Origin: Nitzschia sp. pyKryTriq1
Taxonomy: Eukaryota; Bacillariophyta; Bacillariophyceae; Bacillariales; Bacillariaceae
Direction: 5' to 3'
NCBI GenBank assembly: GCA_956465555.1
Contig: OY101129.1
Coordinates: 434,001 to 498,000, forward strand
Length of the DNA stretch: 64,000 bases
The position numbers and the translations under genes are program-made. Numbering within the stretch: position 1 is the first letter of the stretch; each line of letters opens with the position of its first letter. The notes under the pieces are model-generated. The model was not told where the DNA came from. It saw nothing but the letters and a program-made list of their open reading frames with translations, and did not search any database. Below, in pieces: positions 11,101 to 20,415 of this stretch.

Positions 11101-12180
11101 TCATCTATTAATGCTTCTACTTCTGCTCCGACGTCCGCGATGTCGATCCCTGCTTTGTTGACTACTACCACTCCTGCCATCCCGGCTGCTGCGTTGATGT
11201 TCTCTGGAAGTTTTCCTTTTGTCATTCTTCGCCCTTTTGCGACGGTCCCGACGACTATGAGAAGAGTCACCATCCGAATGATAATCCCCAGTAGTACGAG
11301 AATCTGACTCGCTAGCGTCTCGTTCTCGGTGGCGTCTTCGTTTTCGTCCATTGCTGCTGTTTTCTTCTTTCCGATCTCGCTTTTTGTGCGATGATTTGGA
11401 ATGCTTTTTCTTGTGCTTTTTCTTTCTCTTTGTGGGTCCACCTCCGCTACTACTTCCACTTTCGCTAGCCTCGTCCTTATCTTCTCCCGTGGGTCCATCA
11501 GACGGCTGAGTCATCCACGCTGGCAACGTGGTCCCTCGTCCTCGGCCCATTGGAGCAACGCGGGTCGTCGTCGATGGCACCGCTGAAGCGGGTTCTGCTG
11601 CTGGTGGCGGCAATTCTGGCTCGCCTTCATCGTCCGCCACTAGACAGTACCCACCTCGGAAGATGGCACCACTTCGAGCGCCAGCATTAGTTTTCATAAT
11701 CAAGCGATCCGCCATGGGATCCCTAGCGACTCCCATTCCAATCATAGAATTCAAATGTGTCTCCAATTGATTCCGCTGATTATCTCTAGTTTCTCGCTCC
11801 AAGCCGAGATCCGTGGCCATTCCATCTTGCGACACATCCTTGCGACTCAATTGAATCCTCCATCGTTGCGTGTTGGGATCCATTTCGACCTTTAATACCT
11901 TGACCCATACATGGTCATCCACCGATATGACATCTTCCACACGTTCCACGCGTTGATCCGCCACCAATTGCGAAATATGAATTAATCCTTGAGGAAGACG
12001 ACGCGACGCCGCCGCCGACGACGAGTGATGGTGATATCCATGCCCATCAGCTCCAACACGTCCATTATTATTATTATTATTATTATTATTGTGTAGCCGA
12101 CAAAAGGCACCATAAGCTTCCACGCGCACAACGGTCCCTTCCAAAATATCACCTTCCTCAGGTACATTATCGGAGGACAT
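11101..12180 (-). CDS. S1-domain RNA-binding protein, ZCCHC17-like, with Arg/Ser/Lys-rich tail
   Basis: The product is 359 residues. The S1 (OB-fold) RNA-binding domain spans residues 8-115: GDILEGTVVRVEAYGAFCRL, then QGLIHISQLV, VDDHVWVKVLKVE and RIQLSRKDV. The continuation into a MATDLG segment resembles the animal nucleolar protein ZCCHC17 (pNO40), although I see no CCHC knuckle here. A low-complexity insertion of about 34 residues (nine Asn, then Gly/His, Ser and Ala) splits the S1 domain between strands. The last 120 residues are rich in KKKHKK, RRHRERD and RSRSRS-type motifs, as in splicing or ribosome-assembly factors. It is probably nuclear or nucleolar. It is divergent from the F-box gene at 12639. 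Confidence 0.75.
   Translation of the reverse strand: MSSDNVPEEGDILEGTVVRVEAYGAFCRLHNNNNNNNNNGRVGADGHGYHHHSSSAAASRRLPQGLIHISQLVADQRVERVEDVISVDDHVWVKVLKVEMDPNTQRWRIQLSRKDVSQDGMATDLGLERETRDNQRNQLETHLNSMIGMGVARDPMADRLIMKTNAGARSGAIFRGGYCLVADDEGEPELPPPAAEPASAVPSTTTRVAPMGRGRGTTLPAWMTQPSDGPTGEDKDEASESGSSSGGGPTKRKKKHKKKHSKSSHKKRDRKEENSSNGRKRRRHRERDASESDSRTTGDYHSDGDSSHSRRDRRKRAKNDKRKTSREHQRSSRDGRSGSSQQSRDRHRGRRSRSRSINR
12064..12090 (+). repeat. (ATT)9 microsatellite inside the S1-domain gene
   Basis: Nine perfect ATT units are read as nine AAT (Asn) codons on the minus strand, at residues 31-39 of the S1-domain protein. Length variation here would change the Asn count without breaking the frame. Confidence 0.95.
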
Positions 12181-12638
12181 GATGATCGATAATGATACCT
12201 TGGGCGTATATTAGGTTCTCCCTACAATAGCATCTGCGCTAAGGGGTGACTTTCTTGAACTAATGGAGAGTAGTGGAAGAGTGAAAAACCTAAAGCACAT
12301 ACAGTACCGGTGTCCCATGGTCAAAATAAAATAAAAATTAGAGCGGCGAAAGCAGATGTATGCGCTTGATTCTTCTCCGGGTCTCTTTTGGTTCCAGAAG
12401 CAACAATCGAGTTAGTCCACCACGACCAACACCACCGCATCAACCAAAAGACGGAACAACAAAAACGCGAAACCAAAGAGATCATGCGGCACGATACATA
12501 CGCAGTAGGAGAAGCGTTGATGAGTGAGGACAAGTATGTATGTATTATACGGTACCGGTACTGATGGAATAGTCGTCCATTGCTCGCCGACGCCATCAGT
12601 AGACTATTAGTAGACGAGCCACGACCGACATAATAAAA
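12181..12638. promoter_or_regulatory. Divergent promoter region
   Basis: This spacer lies between the start codons of the S1 gene (minus) and the F-box gene (plus). It contains TACCGGTA at 12553-12560 and a variant, TACCGGTG, near 12306. No gene is seen. Confidence 0.4.
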
Positions 12639-14243
12639 ATGTTGCAATCTCTTCCCAACGACATCTTGGAACATGTGTTTGCCTTCTTAGTCAACGATGG
12701 AATTTCGGTTGGGCGGTTGTCATTGTGCTCACAAAGTCTCTATCAACACATATCCAGAGATAGCCCCGACTTGTGGAAACGACTGGTTCGTCATCGATGG
12801 TCGATGAGACCAAGCGAAGTAGTAGTCTTTGATGAACCACAACTACAGCAAATACAACAACAGCAAGAAGAAGACGAAGTAGAAAACGACCCTCGCCGCA
12901 CCTACTGGCGTCGTCATGCCATCGATCGGCGGGCTCGGGATATCTTGGATCAAATGATTTTGGATTTGAAAGAATCTCTTCAGCTTCCGGACAATGCGAA
13001 TCGCTTGGATGGGAATCGCCATGTCGGTCAAGCGTGGGATCATTTGCTGTGGAAGGAGTTGTTGGCCTTGCGCGGCAATGTTCTCGACTTTTTAAGAGAA
13101 GAAGCGGGGCGGAGCATTAGTATGATTGATAGAATGATGAGTGGTGCTGTTACAGCAGGCGCAATCACGAGTACTTGCGGGTTTGATGATCGGCTACGAT
13201 CCTTCCTGGCGGCCCGATCGCTCCAAACGATTCAGTTTGCGGAATGCCTGCACGAGTGGAAAGCGATCCAAGAGCTAACACAGCAGCAACAGGTCGATCA
13301 ACAAGCAGCAGAAGAAAATTCAACGGTAGTGGATGATTGCACCTTGAATGCTCTACTTTTGGAAAGATACGCTTTGTTGGTCAACGAAATGCAACAAACA
13401 CCGGACCAGTTGATCCTCCGTCATCGACATGGAAATGTCAAGGAGTCGGTTCGGCGCCGCTTGGATGGTATAGCCGAGGCATGTCGAGAACAAATACTTC
13501 AAGTAGCTCATGAGGCGTCGCGTGCTGGTGGTGGTGGTGGTGGTGGTGGTAGCCCAGAATCATCCATGGGCGTATTGGACAAGATTCAAATCATCAACAA
13601 TTATCTTTTCCAACAAGAAGGGTTCAAAGGGAATTCAGATGACTATTACAACTACCGAAATTCGCTCATAGAATGGGTCTTGGACAGCAAAAAGGGTATA
13701 CCCATCACTTTGGCGGTTTTATACTCTTGTATTTGTCGACGTTTACAAATCGATGTGTATTTGGTCGGTCTTCCAGGACATGTCGTCCTGGGATTTGCCA
13801 CGAATGAGGACGACAGCGACAACCCCGGGGTGCATTTCTTGGACGTCTTCCGACAAGGGGAACTCTTGACGGAACAGGATTGTCGACGCATTTGTCTTTC
13901 CTATAATGTTCCGTTTTTCGACAAGTACATCCAGCCATTGCCCGCACATCAAGTATTGCAACGCATTCTCAACAATTTGGCAAATTGTCACTTTCATGGT
14001 TTGGCGACGGGAAATGAGCCATTTCATTCAGATCTATTTTTCCATCAGCGAGCTTTGGCCTCCATTCATCGTCAACCACCGGGTATTGCGGCTCCTTTGG
14101 TAGACCGTGTCACGCAAGAATTGCCGTTGACGTTGTCCCCCGATCTCCTGCGATTTTATGGTCTCTTGTCGCCGTCGTCGTCGTCGTCGTCATCTCACGC
14201 CGTGCTACAGCCTCATGCCTCGAGCGGCAGTGATTCCGATTGA
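12639..14243 (+). CDS. F-box protein with SirB1/transglutaminase-like domain (FBXO21-like)
   Basis: The product is 534 residues. An F-box lies at residues 3-50 (LPNDILEHVFAFL, then DSPDLWKRLVRHRW). Residues about 310-450 match the SirB1-type transglutaminase-like domain of FBXO21: KIQIINNYLFQQEGFKGN, a YYNYRNSLIEWVL stretch, GIPITLAVLYSCICRRL, LPGHVVLGF and FLDVFRQGELLTEQDC. F-box proteins recruit substrates to SCF ubiquitin ligases through Skp1. The transglutaminase-like part is usually thought to be a non-catalytic protein-binding fold, and I see no clear catalytic Cys. A Gly run (about residues 298-305) from a GGT repeat links the halves, and poly-Ser from TCG/GTC repeats lies near the C-terminus. 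Cytosolic or nuclear. Confidence 0.82.
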   Translation: MLQSLPNDILEHVFAFLVNDGISVGRLSLCSQSLYQHISRDSPDLWKRLVRHRWSMRPSEVVVFDEPQLQQIQQQQEEDEVENDPRRTYWRRHAIDRRARDILDQMILDLKESLQLPDNANRLDGNRHVGQAWDHLLWKELLALRGNVLDFLREEAGRSISMIDRMMSGAVTAGAITSTCGFDDRLRSFLAARSLQTIQFAECLHEWKAIQELTQQQQVDQQAAEENSTVVDDCTLNALLLERYALLVNEMQQTPDQLILRHRHGNVKESVRRRLDGIAEACREQILQVAHEASRAGGGGGGGGSPESSMGVLDKIQIINNYLFQQEGFKGNSDDYYNYRNSLIEWVLDSKKGIPITLAVLYSCICRRLQIDVYLVGLPGHVVLGFATNEDDSDNPGVHFLDVFRQGELLTEQDCRRICLSYNVPFFDKYIQPLPAHQVLQRILNNLANCHFHGLATGNEPFHSDLFFHQRALASIHRQPPGIAAPLVDRVTQELPLTLSPDLLRFYGLLSPSSSSSSSHAVLQPHASSGSDSD

Positions 14244-14451
14244 TGCCTCGAGGTCACCGCATTCACATAGGGAGTATTACTGGTACCAGTGCATATATTG
14301 CGAAGTACAAGTACAGTAGACGACGTACTCTGACGCGAGTCTCAATAGTACGGGCGTGAAAGACGATAAAGACGTCATCGTGATACTATTTTCATTTTTC
14401 CAGGTTAAAAATTTTCACACCTGGATTTAAGATCCAAGATGCGGTCAAAGA

Positions 14452-15879
14452 CTACTGGTTTCCTGACCTCTCAGATTGAGCCAGAAGAAACATGGCATGA
14501 TCAAGCATGCCAAGCAAGTTTGGTTCGTTAGGAGCTGCAGCAAGACAAGTCCTGATCCGTTCAAGCGCCACTGGCAAATGCCGACCAAGCCAAGCATTGT
14601 GGTGTACTAGGCCGTCAGAGTCTTGACACAGACGATCCGCACAGATCAAGGCACACCGAGCAGCATCACGTCGAGCTGCCCATGCTAAGCCTTTCAGAGA
14701 CATCATGGCATCCTCCTCCAGGTCGCGCCCATTGATACGCTCCAAAACGGTTTCAAATCTCCGCAGTGCTGCTCGTGGTCGCCGTTGGTCTACTAGCACT
14801 TGTGCCATACTGACCATGGCCTTTTGACAAATAGGATAGGAGGCATCCGCTTGTTGAAAACTGCGAAATGCCGGTCTTTTATCTCCCCTCATAACATGTA
14901 GACGCCCCATGGTATTGTGCAACAAATGGTCGTTTGGTGCAGCGACAAGGCCCGCTTGTAAGACCGCTTCTGCCTCATCCCACTTTTCTGGATCTTGTAG
15001 ATAATCTAGGGCTTCCGCATGACACCGTCTTGCCATTTGTGGTTGTTTTTCGGCCAAAACAAACAATACCAATACCCATCGTTCTCCTTTCGAAATACCA
15101 ATACCAGCGTGCATAGCACCTCCGGCATGACATAAAAGATGACCTTGATTGATTTTTAGTATTTCATCAATGGCTTCAACGTATGTACCTCCTCCATCGA
15201 ACTCATCGAGGGAGCTCAGGGCGACATTGAGTGTCAGCAAACTAGCATCCCGATGAATGGGCTGAGATCGAGACGGTCCTTGATGCCCCAGGACCAACCC
15301 ATCATACAAAACAAGATTGCTAGCTCCAAATCGATCTTCCAGAAGTGGTAGGAATTTCTTTTGGAGAGTTTCCTCCAGCCACTGAAGTCTTGCTGAAGGC
15401 ATATCTGAAAGTCTGGCCTCGCCCAACTGACTATTCGTAGGAGCTGCTTCGTTCTTATTTTTGTCGGCCTCCTCTCCCATCAATCCCTGGGCGATTGTGG
15501 CACGGGCTTCCTCGATGATTGTCTTGCATTCTTCCGCTGTGATAAGAGGTTGTTGGCTTTCGAAGACAATGTCTCCATTTCGAAGGTATGTCGCATCGGT
15601 TCCAGCACTTCCTTGGCCTAGTGGATAAGCAATAAAATCGTCGTCGCTCCACGCGTACGCTCCTGATGATGATGTAATTGCTGTCACTCCTGTTTTGGCA
15701 GGAGACTCAAATAATTTTTTTCCTCGAGAGATCTCCGCCTCGTGAATTTTTAAGACAAGGTTCGACGTCGAAGCAGAAGCAGATGGTGCTGTGTCGACTG
15801 GAGAAGAGAGGGCGCTAGCGTTGGTTGTCAGCCACAGTGACAGTAAAACAAAGGCTGATATTCTTCCAAGTCCTCCCAT
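14452..15879 (-). CDS. Secretory-pathway 2OG-Fe(II) oxygenase (prolyl hydroxylase-like) with TPR region
   Basis: The product is 475 residues. Residues 1-24 form a signal peptide. The catalytic domain spans about 110-275 and shows the iron and 2-oxoglutarate ligands in order: His209-x-Asp211, His257 and Arg267, the last 10 residues after the histidine as in P4H-type enzymes. A DEFDGGGTYVE segment marks the double-stranded beta helix. Residues 285-470 look like tetratricopeptide repeats (EAEAVLQAGLVAAPND, PRAALRRFETVLERI). The order of catalytic domain then TPRs is opposite to animal collagen P4H, where the peptide-binding TPR comes first. It probably hydroxylates secretory proteins in the ER or Golgi. 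No ER-retrieval signal is seen. It converges with the F-box gene. Confidence 0.78.
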   Translation of the reverse strand: MGGLGRISAFVLLSLWLTTNASALSSPVDTAPSASASTSNLVLKIHEAEISRGKKLFESPAKTGVTAITSSSGAYAWSDDDFIAYPLGQGSAGTDATYLRNGDIVFESQQPLITAEECKTIIEEARATIAQGLMGEEADKNKNEAAPTNSQLGEARLSDMPSARLQWLEETLQKKFLPLLEDRFGASNLVLYDGLVLGHQGPSRSQPIHRDASLLTLNVALSSLDEFDGGGTYVEAIDEILKINQGHLLCHAGGAMHAGIGISKGERWVLVLFVLAEKQPQMARRCHAEALDYLQDPEKWDEAEAVLQAGLVAAPNDHLLHNTMGRLHVMRGDKRPAFRSFQQADASYPICQKAMVSMAQVLVDQRRPRAALRRFETVLERINGRDLEEDAMMSLKGLAWAARRDAARCALICADRLCQDSDGLVHHNAWLGRHLPVALERIRTCLAAAPNEPNLLGMLDHAMFLLAQSERSGNQ

Positions 15880-16701
15880 TCTCGAGCAAAATCAAATACC
15901 GCGGTATAAGAGGAATATGTTGTGTTCCTTTGTAAAAGAGTGTACAGTAAGATATGTTGGTGGCTATTGGATGATGCTGAATGATGGGCATGCATGTTAC
16001 AGGTGTTCGGTCGGCGGGAGTTTTTTGTTCTACAATATCAGTATCCGCAGTATTGAGGATTGTGTATTCCGGGCGCGGCAGCAGGCAGCAGTAGCTGCAC
16101 GTTCGAATACTTCGACTGCAGACGAAGGAACGCAGTGACGACTCATTCGATCACTCCGATCGTCGAAGGTCATCGAAGGACGATTGAAGAATGAAGCAAG
16201 AAGGTAGACATCAGTAGCTGTTACCTGGTAAAGCTCTCTACTCTACTCTACTCTACGTAGAGTAGAGTAGAGAGAGAGAAGCAGAGAGACTAGCTAGCTA
16301 GAGAGACAGTTGACGCCACAAACCAACAGAAATCATGTTTCTATCATATCCATCAATGCTGTCGAATGTATAACTACTATGCTTGCACGCAGGCAGTTCT
16401 CGAATACAGGCGTTCCAAGATTAATTTATCAATAAAATAAAAATACCACCGATGATTCTTGATCTCTCTCTAGAGATTTAGCTGCAACACAGGGGGAAGG
16501 GCGGTGGGGAGCAAAAACGGATCAACATAGCCAAACACCATCGGAAAAAAATGATTTGTACAAACAGAATAGCTTTCGATGACCAGCAGCATCACCTCCA
16601 AAATCCAACACAGCTGCCAGCGGATCTTGTTGTTCAATAGACCCGAAACAAAAGCAAAAACAGCCCCCAGCATGCATATCACCTTCCTTCTCTTTCATTA
16701 G
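15880..16701. other. Intergenic with long palindrome
   Basis: No gene is seen. The notable content is the 16241-16272 palindrome, described separately. The region lies upstream of the minus-strand oxygenase gene and downstream of the minus-strand gene at 17223. Confidence 0.4.
16241..16272. repeat. 32-bp perfect palindrome of CTCTA/TAGAG units
   Basis: Two 16-bp arms meet with no spacer at 16256/16257, the centre being TACGTA. Each arm is made of ACTCT units. With a single unpaired base the symmetry extends to about 16234-16278. The sequence could extrude as a cruciform in DNA or fold as a hairpin in RNA. Confidence 0.9.
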
Positions 16702-17223
16702 TTACAGATTCGATGCGGCTCCCGCGAGATTCCCTAGTTCCATAAAATTCGAAAGGACAATGGACTTGACCCCCTTGAACGTGGTATTGTGTTTTGGAAT
16801 GACTGCTACTGCATCAAATTCCGATACTTCGATCAATCCTTCGTCTAAATTGAGTGGCATCGGCTGTTCTTCCTTTGCTCGGTACGCGTAGACATCCACT
16901 TCCACCCCCTGTTCGGCATTTGGAAATTTAATCACATAGCCTTGATACGATTTGGCCATCTTGATAAATTGGACCCACCCACTGTAATATTTTCGTCGAT
17001 TCTGGTCGCCTCCCGCAATTCCCTTGATGAGTTCGACACGACCACCAGCTTGTTTGAATTTAAAACCTTGGATGGATTTGCCGGGACCCGGGGTCCAGAA
17101 TCCAATGGCATTGACGGGGATTTGAGTTTGAGTGTAAATCAACATCATTCTGCCGCCTGACGCGGCTTCAAACGTTAAATAACATCCTTCAGGTCCTTCT
17201 TCTTCGGCAAAACCGGATGCCAT
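16702..17223 (-). CDS. Hypothetical protein, 173 residues
   Basis: I start at the Met at 17223 (MASGFAEEEGPEG) rather than the upstream in-frame Met at 17343. The 40 extra residues would be compositionally different, and the shorter form begins with a typical acidic cytosolic N-terminus. The product is a compact, beta-rich-looking sequence with several aromatic residues (KYYSGWVQFIKMAKSYQGY) and no signal peptide, membrane segment or motif I recognise. The even composition and lack of low complexity suggest a folded soluble domain. I do not know its function. Confidence 0.6.
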   Translation of the reverse strand: MASGFAEEEGPEGCYLTFEAASGGRMMLIYTQTQIPVNAIGFWTPGPGKSIQGFKFKQAGGRVELIKGIAGGDQNRRKYYSGWVQFIKMAKSYQGYVIKFPNAEQGVEVDVYAYRAKEEQPMPLNLDEGLIEVSEFDAVAVIPKHNTTFKGVKSIVLSNFMELGNLAGAASNL

Positions 17224-17384
17224 TTTTATACAACGAATTGGGAGCAAAGGAGTACTCGTAAGTGATAGATGCGATTGATGGGTTGAGTAGACCCACGGTT
17301 GCGATAATCGACACGCCACCTGCGTGCGTCTCGGCATCTGCATCCAATCTATCGCTCCCGCCCTCGCCGTTGCTTCGAATTAGA

Positions 17385-17502
17385 GCAGTGTCAAACCCCC
17401 GGACAGACTGGCCGGCGTTCAAATTTAAGTAAATTTTTAGACGGCAGTGTCAAACCCCCGGATACATTTTAGACGCGTCCAAATTTCCGTTCAGATGTAG
17501 AC
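17385..17502. repeat. Degenerate 59-bp tandem repeat, two copies
   Basis: A 19-bp core (GTGTCAAACCCCCGGA preceded by GCA) is identical at 17385-17403 and 17444-17462. Both units continue through an A/T-rich CGTYCAAATTT segment and end in TTTTAGACG or TGTAGACG, which gives a 59-bp period. Confidence 0.7.
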
Positions 17503-18384
17503 GAAAATTTGATTTTTACACGGCTCGTTCAAACTTCGTTCAGGTTATCAGGACTTGATGTGACATGCTACATAATCTTGATCTTGCATGGTTGATGTCA
17601 CCAGATGTCGAACCAGTCCTGCCACCATTTCACAAGGCCCGTCTCCGACGAATCCTGGAGGAGTTGCTAACATCTCACGAAGTTCATAAGAGGCTGGCTC
17701 AATCGACGATCCTACCCCGCGATATTGTAGACTACCAGACGTTCAGGACTATGGGATGGAAAGCAACCTACCAAGATACGTGTCGTCATGAATCGAGATC
17801 TACTTTACCCCGAGTTCGTATCCAGCGTGATCGCGAGCAGTGTAGGTACCGGTACTGGTACGGCTGTTACTTCGTCTGCTCGTGCGTTGCTGCGCTCGTC
17901 GCTGCTGAGGGGTGTTTTGAAAATTTGTTTCCGTTTTTTTTGAAGGATTTGTGGATGACCGGCGGGCGATTTTAACAAGGGTTCGGGTCATTGTTGGTGA
18001 AGCGACGGCCAGACGCTGTGTTGCCGGGGTCCGGATTTCTGTTGCTTCCTGTTGCCGCGCGATATTATACAGTAATTTATTTAGCAGACGCGGGAGCACG
18101 ACAACACAAGAGTACTAGTACTGTCTGTACGTGGTACTGGTACCTGTTTACGAGTACCGGTAGTGTTGTGTTCGCCGCCATGCCAGTGCCGGTTCTTGCT
18201 TCGAAAGCCGGTCGGCGCGGTTTGACGCTTCAGCATGCTACGTACAGTACATAGTTGTGAAATAAACGAAGCGGGACCAACCGGTAAGCCCATTCTCTCT
18301 CTCTAGCGACGACTTGCGCTACTCGTATTGACAAAAAAAAGAGGTAATCATTAATTAACACATTGAAAATGACAGGGAAGCCGA

Positions 18385-18915
18385 GAACCTTCAATGTTCT
18401 TCAACGAACCTTTCGAATTAAGAACACAAGAAGATATTGTGTTGAGTGAAGATTCCTTTTATCGTCTGGCCGACAGCCAATCGATTTCACGACGTATCTA
18501 GTATTTTTCATATCTCGGTGTTCAATAATGTGTCGTAAATACGTAAGCATGCAAGACTGACATTTAATGTTTTGGGTTTTGGATTGCATCGCCGAAGGAA
18601 TGCATCGGGAAAATAATTCTTCTCAAGAGGCCTTTCAAAACAGCGAAGGTTAGGAGCATTGGATTTAATGACCGAATAGCATCGCGAACTTTGAACCGAT
18701 TTTCAAGGCCTTCAGAACCTTTCGCAAGCGTCGTCTATAAGTGCCCTCTGCTGATGTCATCGAGTCAATAATACTAATGCTTTTGAGCTATATTTTCGCA
18801 TCCGAAAAGGCACATTCCTGTACCTGTACACGCGCGAACGGGAATGCTTAAGAATAGTTCGGCCACTCGGATTTAGAATACGAATAAAAGGCCACAAGAA
18901 AGAACGGAACCTTTT
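18385..18915. promoter_or_regulatory. Recurrent GAACCTT(T)C heat-shock-element-like motifs upstream of HSF
   Basis: GAACCTTC occurs at 18385-18392, GAACCTTTC at 18406-18414 and 18715-18723, and GAACCTTTT at 18907-18915. The first has the inverted GAAnnTTC spacing of a heat-shock element; the others have a three-base gap. All lie 160-690 bp before the HSF start codon. Autoregulation is an inference from position and motif shape. Confidence 0.35.
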
Positions 18916-19071
18916 GGAGACGCAAAAGGCTGCTTGAGGAAGTCAAATTGGTTATGTATTGAATTCGCGAGTTTCTTCTGACAAGCTCCCATCTGAAAAA
19001 CCCATTAAACTAACGTCCTCCTCTTGCTTCAGCAGGACCAGGACTAAACTATTTATTTCTCTTCTTACCAC

Positions 19072-20415
19072 ATGTCGTGTGCTACAATGTTACCGTCGAG
19101 CTTTGTTCAAAAAGGAGTGAAAGCCGACGAAGCGAAAGATGCAAAGCATCGTGCTATCAACGCGGACGCCATAGCAGCAGCCCGTCCACTCAATCCCGGC
19201 GCTCTTGCTGGTGCACCAGGCAATAACGGACGACTCGACGCGGCGCTCATTGAGTCCATTCTTGCACAGGAGCAACAACGAAGGCGCGCTTTACTCCTGG
19301 CGGCCTCCTCGCCACTTTCCTCCGCAGCAAGTCCTGTCTCAGCACTTCTAGCAGCAAAGCACCAGCAGGCCTTACTGTTCGGAAACAGTCTCGAACACCT
19401 CACGCCGTTTGATCGTTTGATGTTGATGTCCCAGGGAGGAGGGGCTTCCCCCATGGGGGGACTGAACTCCTCCCTCTTTGCGCCGGCTATGCCCGGCGCT
19501 GGACATGCTGGGTTGCTAGTAGGGCAACAATTCAGGGGAGGCTTCGGGACCATGGGACAAGGTAATTCTCTAAACATGCTCTCCACTCCATCGGCTCTTG
19601 TTCTTGCAGCTCAGCAGCAGCGCGAACAGCAGCAAGCTGCGTTGGCGTTGTACTCTGGTGCCCAGGAGGGCGCAAGGCAATTTTCGAATGATCAACTTTT
19701 ACTGGATGCGATGGAGCAGGGAGGGCGGAAGGGGCGAACAGGAACCTTCCCACAGAAGCTGCACCAGATGCTTTCTGATATAGAGAAAGAGGAAGGAGGC
19801 ACAGATATTGCTTCGTATCTCCCCCACGGCCACGCTTTTGGTGAGTTCTTCTGTTATTGCTTGCTGTTATTGGAGTGCGTATTATCAGGTCATTGGCCAT
19901 GACGTAGTGAACTCAACTGTCCCTTCTCTTTTATAGCTATCCACAATCCAAGCGAATTCGTCCAGAAGATCATGCCAAAATACTTCCGTATGAGCCGCTT
20001 TTCAAGTTTCCAACGCCAGCTCAATCTCTATGAGTTCAATCGAATCGCAGATGGACCAGACAAGGGCGCGTATTTTCATGATCTGTTCCATCGTGGGCGC
20101 CCTGTTCTGGCAAGTCAGATTCGGCGGAACAAGATCAAGGGAGACGGAACTCCAACAGAGGTGAAGAAAGATCGTCTTCCACTTTTTTCTGGAGGGCAAG
20201 GTGGTAGTGCTGTGACTTCTCTTCTGAGCGGCGGGGCACGAGGGGGAACTCCTGCAATGAACGCCACGGCTCTTCCTCCTCCGGTGCCACCAACAAAGGC
20301 GGGAGGGGCTGATAACTTTGACGCCGCTGGCCTTGCGCGACTTGTAGCCGCTGCTGGCACTCAGCAGGCTGCTCCGCATGGAGCCCAGACCGAGCAAAGG
20401 AAGAAGGAAGAGTAG
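19072..20415 (+). CDS. Heat-shock transcription factor (HSF), two exons
   Basis: Exons 19072-19840 and 19937-20415 flank a 96-nt intron (GTGAGT to TTATAG) and give 415 residues. The intron splits the DNA-binding domain; splicing restores HAF|AIHNPSEFVQKIMP, the HSF consensus. The winged helix-turn-helix domain runs from about residue 223 (FPQKLHQML) to 325, with recognition-helix sequence RMSRFSSFQRQLNLYEF and the wing ending IRRNKIKGDG. The domain sits after a 222-residue Ala/Leu/Gln-rich N-terminal extension, unlike animal and yeast HSFs, where it is near the N-terminus. No clear HR-A/B heptad region follows; the tail is Gly/Ala/Pro-rich. HSFs are a greatly expanded regulator family in diatoms, and the target genes are unknown. 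Confidence 0.9.

Larger units (their letters stand above)
17224..19071. other. Long intergenic region upstream of the HSF gene
   Basis: This contains a degenerate two-copy 59-bp tandem repeat (17385-17502), TACCGGTA at 17847-17854 and 18155-18162, and GAACCTT motifs listed separately. An ORF at 17565-17975 has a non-repetitive first half, but it lies in AT-poor repeat-flanked sequence and resembles no family, so I do not call a gene. Confidence 0.4.

Noticed and set aside
17565-17975. 136-residue ORF with a plausible first half (DVEPVLPPFHKARLRRILEE)
   Set aside because: The second half runs into GTAC-rich intergenic repeat, no family is recognised, and no splice model rescues a longer product. 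It may be a gene fragment.
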